NCBI GenBank assembly: GCA_937934385.1
Contig: CALGZV010000423.1
Span: 1 to 17,121, forward strand
Origin: an uncultured Clostridia bacterium
Lineage (GTDB): Bacteria > Bacillota > Clostridia > Oscillospirales > CAG-272
Direction: 5' to 3'
Length of the DNA stretch: 17,121 nucleotides
Part shown: piece by piece, positions 13,373 to 17,121 of the stretch
Numbering within the stretch: the stretch's first letter is position 1
How the letters are laid out: every line of letters starts with the position of its first letter
Made by a program: the position numbers and the translations under genes
The notes under the pieces: generated by a model
Database searches by the model: none
What the model saw: only the letters and a program-made list of their open reading frames with translations
Told to the model about the DNA's origin: nothing

Positions 13373-14866
13373 ATGAAAATGACAAACAAGAACTTGGTAA
13401 AACTGATTTCCCTTTTTCTTACCGCTGTGATGGTGGTTCCCTTTGTAGCTTCCTGCACAAAAGATGAGGTAAAACCCGGCAGTGACACAACGCCTCAATC
13501 TACTGCGCCTGTTTTGGATCCTGATGATGAAAATGCTGATGCAGTCGTGGAACGTCTCTACGGAGATAAGAAATACGACGGTGAAATATTCAGAATACAG
13601 TGCGTGGAACCTGGCGGAAGCTGGCTTTACATGATAGGTGAAAATGCCAGCGAAGTATGGTTTGAGGATGCCGGTTCGGATGTTCTTCAAAGAGCTGTAT
13701 ACGAACGGAACAGAAAAACACAGAATCTTTTAGGCATCGAAATAAAGCCTGTATACACCGGAAGTGTAAACGATGATGTTACCGCCGGAATAGACGAATA
13801 CGATGTTGCTCTGATACCATTAGGCGATTCGATGGTAGTAGCTCAGAACGGAAATACACTTAATTTTAATAATATTTCTACAATGGATTCATCACGCGAT
13901 TGGTGGGACAATCAGTTTGTGAAAGACTGTACGCTTTTCGGTGAAGATCTGTATGCAATCGCAGGAGCCATAAATATTATGGATGACATGGCGACGAGCG
14001 TTCTGATTTTTAATAAAGATCTTCTTGAAAGAAATAACTGTGAGATACCGTATCAGAAAGTGTTTGACGGTGTATGGACGGTTGACGTTTTGGCGGAGAT
14101 CGGCCGTAAATGTACGGTAGATCTTAACGGAGATACCGAGTTTGATGATAATGATAGCTGGGGATTCGGAACATACGGAAACGATATGGTCCGTTACGGA
14201 CTTCAGGGATTTGCCGGCAATATTGCTACTCTTAACGAAGACGGTATTCCGACTATAGTTTGCAATACAGAAGAGAATATTGAGAAATGCCGTTATTGGT
14301 TTGATACAATAACAAATTCAGATTGCTATTACAATCAGGCAATAAACGGCGATGAATCATTTGAAAATATGTTTTTGAACGGTCAGCTTGCATTTGCGCT
14401 TACCAATCTTAATCATACATGTATGCTGCGCGATATGGACAACCAATACGGTGTTCTTCCGCTGGCAAAATATAATGAACAGCAGGAACGCTATACGGCG
14501 GGATCCAACAGCGCATTCTTTACTACATATGTAATACCGAAAACCTGTAAGAATCCCGAAATGGCAGGAACCTGCCTCGAAGTTATGTGCGGATATTCGG
14601 TCAACACAGTTGACGAAAGTCTGCATGACATCGTTTTTGACTCGAAGCTTGCACGCGACGAGGAATCCAGGAGAATCCTTAAGACAATTCAGGATACAGT
14701 GTCGTTTGACTGGAACGAAATCGGAAACTGGGCATTTAACATAAATTCATGTTTCAGTATGCCTCAGGGCGCATCTTTTACGCTTGCTTCCAATCTCGCA
14801 TCTGTCATCGACAGTGCAACTGAATCTCTTGATTCTATGATACAAAAATTTGAAGCCTTAAATTGA
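13373..14866 (+). CDS. Extracellular solute-binding lipoprotein, copy 1
   Basis: Encodes 497 residues. AAAGGAG (13362-13368) lies 4 bases before ATG 13373 and 10 before the in-frame ATG 13379, so either start is possible. Residues 1-27 are a lipoprotein signal with lipobox VASC and lipidated Cys28. A D/P/T-rich tether follows, then a family 1-type sugar-binding protein fold: 'WFEDAGSDVLQRAVYERN', 'DEYDVALIPLG', 'LFGEDLYAIAGAINIMDD', 'LIFNKDLLE', 'YVIPKTCKNPEMAG'. A calcium-type loop D250-L-N-G-D-T-E-F-D-D-N-D precedes SWGFGTYG, as in several sugar-binding lipoproteins. It should deliver oligosaccharides to an ABC transporter, but no permease or ATPase is in the window. It is the first of three tandem paralogs. 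Its TGA overlaps the ribosome binding site of the next gene. Ligand unknown. Confidence 0.85.
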   Translation: MKMTNKNLVKLISLFLTAVMVVPFVASCTKDEVKPGSDTTPQSTAPVLDPDDENADAVVERLYGDKKYDGEIFRIQCVEPGGSWLYMIGENASEVWFEDAGSDVLQRAVYERNRKTQNLLGIEIKPVYTGSVNDDVTAGIDEYDVALIPLGDSMVVAQNGNTLNFNNISTMDSSRDWWDNQFVKDCTLFGEDLYAIAGAINIMDDMATSVLIFNKDLLERNNCEIPYQKVFDGVWTVDVLAEIGRKCTVDLNGDTEFDDNDSWGFGTYGNDMVRYGLQGFAGNIATLNEDGIPTIVCNTEENIEKCRYWFDTITNSDCYYNQAINGDESFENMFLNGQLAFALTNLNHTCMLRDMDNQYGVLPLAKYNEQQERYTAGSNSAFFTTYVIPKTCKNPEMAGTCLEVMCGYSVNTVDESLHDIVFDSKLARDEESRRILKTIQDTVSFDWNEIGNWAFNINSCFSMPQGASFTLASNLASVIDSATESLDSMIQKFEALN

Positions 14867-14883
14867 GAGGAGAAACAAAGAAA

Positions 14884-16395
14884 ATGAAAAGAATGTCCAG
14901 GATAGTATCTTTATTGCTGGTGGCGGCGATGTCTGTGACTGTTGCTGTTTCCTGCGGAGATAAAGATGACAAAAAACCGAATTCGGGTGAAACCACTCCG
15001 GAAACAAAGGCAAACGGCGAAGATGAGAATAATACTGATGCGCTTGTTGCTGAACTTTATGGCAAGTATGAGTACAACGGCGAAAAGGTACGCATCCTTT
15101 GCTCCGATGCAGGAACAAGCTGGATACGTAACATAAGCGATACCGCAAATGAGGTATGGTTTGAGGATGCCGGTTCAGATGTGCTTCAAAGAGCTGTATA
15201 TGAGCGCAACAGAAAGACTGAAAATCTGCTCGGACTCACAATAGAGCCTGTATGGGAGTCCGGCGGTCAGGCAATTGCCGAGCGTATAGGCCAGGATACG
15301 GCTGCAGGTATCAACGAATATGATACTGCACTTGTAGAACTCGGAAATTCAATTACTATTGCGCAGAACGGTAACACTCTTAATCTGAATGATATCAGTA
15401 CATTCGATTCTTCCCATGAGTGGTGGGATGAGAGAGTTGTTAAAGAACTGACGCTTTTTGGTGAAGATCTTTATGCGATAGCAGGCGCAATCAACATTAT
15501 GGATGATTGCTCTGTCAGCGCGTTTATATTCAACAAAGATTTGCTTGAACGTTATAACTGTGACGATCCTTATCAGCAGGTATTTGACGGAACATGGACT
15601 GTAGATGCTTTGATGGCGGCTGCCCGTGCATGTACACAGGATCTCAACGGCGATACAGAAATGGATGAAAATGACAGCTGGGGAATCGGAACATACGGAA
15701 ACGGCCTTGTATTCGGTCTTCAGGGATTTGACAGCGGTATCGCCCGCATGAACAGCGAGGGTATCCCCACAATTATCTGTAACACAGAGGAAAACATCGA
15801 GAAATGCCGTTACTGGTTTGACAATGTAACAAATTCAGACTGTCTTTATAATGAGGGTGTAAACGGAGATGAATCTTATCAGAATCTCTTTCACAACGGA
15901 CAGCTTGCTTTCTATATGGGTAACCTTACTCCCGGTTCTGATCTTCGTAATATGGAAGACGAATACGGTATTCTTCCGGAAGCAAAGTACAATGCAGATC
16001 AGGCTAACTATACCGCTTCCTGTAATACGGCATGGTTTACAGACTATGTAATTCCGAAAAATTGCGAAAATCCCGAAATGGTAGCAGCATGTCTTGAAGT
16101 AATGAGCGGATATTCGGTAAATACCCTTGATGCGAGCCTCCATGATATTGTTTTTGATTCCAAGTTCGCACGTGACGAGCAGTCCAGACGTATTCTTAAA
16201 ATTATACAGGAAACGGTTTCTTTTGACTGGAGTGGTATAGGCGAATGGGCAGCTATAAACGGTATGGGAATCAACGCTTGCTTTGCAAATATGCCTCAGG
16301 GAGCTACCTTTACGCTTGCATCAAGCCTTGCATCTGTTATAGACAGCGCGCAGGAGTCGCTCGATTCACTTATCGAAAAATTTGAGAGCAGATAA
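14884..16395 (+). CDS. Extracellular solute-binding lipoprotein, copy 2
   Basis: Encodes 503 residues. ATG 14884 follows GAGAGGAG (14865-14872), which overlaps the stop codon of copy 1, so the two genes are translationally close and surely cotranscribed. The signal peptide ends in lipobox AVSC with Cys24 lipidated, an atypical lipobox with Val at -2. The mature protein parallels copy 1 throughout: 'WFEDAGSDVLQRAVYERN', 'INEYDTALVELG', 'LFGEDLYAIAGAINIMDD', a calcium-type loop at 253-264 (DLNGDTEMDEND), 'SWGIGTYG' and 'MPQGATFTLASSLASVIDSA'. It differs from copy 1 mainly in the tether, around 270-290 and around 350-370, where ligand specificity may lie. Substrate not readable from sequence. 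Confidence 0.86.
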   Translation: MKRMSRIVSLLLVAAMSVTVAVSCGDKDDKKPNSGETTPETKANGEDENNTDALVAELYGKYEYNGEKVRILCSDAGTSWIRNISDTANEVWFEDAGSDVLQRAVYERNRKTENLLGLTIEPVWESGGQAIAERIGQDTAAGINEYDTALVELGNSITIAQNGNTLNLNDISTFDSSHEWWDERVVKELTLFGEDLYAIAGAINIMDDCSVSAFIFNKDLLERYNCDDPYQQVFDGTWTVDALMAAARACTQDLNGDTEMDENDSWGIGTYGNGLVFGLQGFDSGIARMNSEGIPTIICNTEENIEKCRYWFDNVTNSDCLYNEGVNGDESYQNLFHNGQLAFYMGNLTPGSDLRNMEDEYGILPEAKYNADQANYTASCNTAWFTDYVIPKNCENPEMVAACLEVMSGYSVNTLDASLHDIVFDSKFARDEQSRRILKIIQETVSFDWSGIGEWAAINGMGINACFANMPQGATFTLASSLASVIDSAQESLDSLIEKFESR

Positions 16396-16434
16396 GTACT
16401 GACAAACAATAAAAGTTAATAAAGAGGTCTAATT

Positions 16435-17121
16435 ATGAGATCGAAATATTTTATGAAGATCTTATCTCTTGTTCTCTTTATTGCAGCGGTGGTTTCTGCC
16501 GCCGCTGCATGCTCTGCGAAAGAGCAAAAAACGAAGGTATCGGAGGAAACTGCCTCCGATACCTCCGGAAATATTAATGTCCCTGAAGATGCAGAGGCAA
16601 TTGTTGAACGTCTGTACGGAAGTACAAAGTATGAAGGTGAAACTGTACGTATACTTTGTCCGGAAGCCGGAACGACATGGTGCCGTTTTATCAGTGATAC
16701 GGCTAATGAAGTATGGTTTGAGGACGCCGGCTCAGATGTTCTTCAAAGAGCAGTGTACGAGCGTAATACAAAAACAGAGAACCTTCTCGGTATTACGATA
16801 TCTCCTGTATGGGAATCCGGTGACAATGCAATTTCCGAACGTGTAAACAGGGATGTAACTGCCGGCGTAGATGAGTATGACACGGCCCTTATGACACTTG
16901 GAAATTCTATGACTGCGGCACAGAACGGAAATACGCTTAATTTTAATGATATAAGCACATTTAATCCGTCCCATGAATGGTGGGATGCACAGTTTATAAA
17001 AGATTGTACTCTTTTCGGAGAGAATCTTTATGCTGTTGCCGGAGCAATCAATATTATGGACGATTGCTCTGTCGGAGTTCTTGTATTTAACAAAGATCTT
17101 CTTGAATTTAATAATTGTGCC
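16435..17121 (+). CDS. Extracellular solute-binding lipoprotein, copy 3 (3' end outside window)
   Basis: I translated this frame by hand: it is open from ATG 16435 to the last base, 229 codons. AAAGAGGT (16421-16428) is the ribosome binding site, 39 bases after the copy 2 stop. The signal peptide (MRSKYFMKILSLVLFIAAVV) ends in lipobox AAAC with Cys26 lipidated. The protein then matches copies 1 and 2: 'ANEVWFEDAGSDVLQRAVYE', 'VDEYDTALMTLGNSM', 'AQNGNTLNFNDISTFNPSHE', 'AGAINIMDDCSVGVLVFNKD'. It resembles copy 2 more than copy 1 in the visible part (VRILCPEAGTTW, PVWESG, DDCSV). The linker just after the lipobox is encoded by an 11-bp perfect inverted repeat. The missing part should hold the calcium loop and C-terminal lobe. 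Confidence 0.85.
   Translation, partial: MRSKYFMKILSLVLFIAAVVSAAAACSAKEQKTKVSEETASDTSGNINVPEDAEAIVERLYGSTKYEGETVRILCPEAGTTWCRFISDTANEVWFEDAGSDVLQRAVYERNTKTENLLGITISPVWESGDNAISERVNRDVTAGVDEYDTALMTLGNSMTAAQNGNTLNFNDISTFNPSHEWWDAQFIKDCTLFGENLYAVAGAINIMDDCSVGVLVFNKDLLEFNNCA
16536..16563 (+). other. Perfect 11-bp inverted repeat inside the copy 3 coding sequence
   Basis: GGTATCGGAGG (16536-16546) pairs perfectly with CCTCCGATACC (16553-16563) around AAACTG. It encodes the tether just after the lipobox, and the hairpin would form about 100 bases into the mRNA coding region. No T run follows. Copies 1 and 2 have nothing of equal strength at this position. Confidence 0.7.

Noticed and set aside
1..17121. 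CRISPR arrays, tRNA or rRNA genes, transposase genes
   Set aside because: No regularly spaced short repeats, no cloverleaf or rRNA-like sequence and no transposase or integrase frame were seen on either strand.

Overview
The window looks like chromosomal DNA from an anaerobic, polysaccharide-using Clostridia species, probably an uncultured Oscillospirales/Ruminococcus-like gut or rumen bacterium. This rests on cohesin and dockerin modules, CBM9-like surface proteins ending in hydrophobic tails with a KKRK terminus, Gram-positive lipoprotein signals, strong AGGAGG-type ribosome binding sites, AT-rich intergenic DNA, and GH95, SGNH and DUF2961 enzymes typical of glycan-utilisation loci. Taxonomy is inferred from gene content only.

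Region 1 (1-7460, + strand). The 3' end of a DUF4838-like gene is followed by about 510 bp of leader and promoter DNA. Five secreted or surface genes come next: CBM9-like protein A (1005-2078), a short membrane-anchored single-cohesin protein (2094-2720), CBM9-like protein B with six cysteine-rich units and a C-terminal type I dockerin (3069-4988), a two-cohesin protein with an anchoring tail (5074-6135, then a terminator), and CBM9-like protein C (6284-7387, then a terminator). None has a recognisable catalytic domain. Proteins A and C carry their own anchoring tail. Protein B has a dockerin instead and could dock onto the two neighbouring cohesin proteins. This is a compact, non-catalytic, cellulosome-like surface display set, and it is the most interesting system in the window.

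Region 2 (7461-11380, - strand). A GH95 alpha-L-fucosidase/alpha-L-galactosidase is followed by an SGNH/GDSL esterase, in the same direction and probably one transcript. Neither has a signal peptide, so both should act on imported oligosaccharides in the cytoplasm. A 16-bp perfect palindrome abutting a 21-bp inverted repeat lies between this unit and region 1.

Region 3 (11393-17121, + strand). A DUF2961/GH172-type glycosidase without a signal peptide diverges from the GH95 gene. After it lies a short decayed copy of its own 3' end, then a long structured leader, then three tandem paralogous sugar-binding lipoproteins. The third is cut by the window end. No permease, ATPase or regulator is visible.

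Working model (inference): surface CBM9/cohesin/dockerin proteins hold or sense a plant or host glycan, the lipoproteins capture released oligosaccharides for an ABC transporter encoded elsewhere, and the cytoplasmic GH95, SGNH and GH172 enzymes trim fucosyl/galactosyl, acyl and furanosyl decorations.
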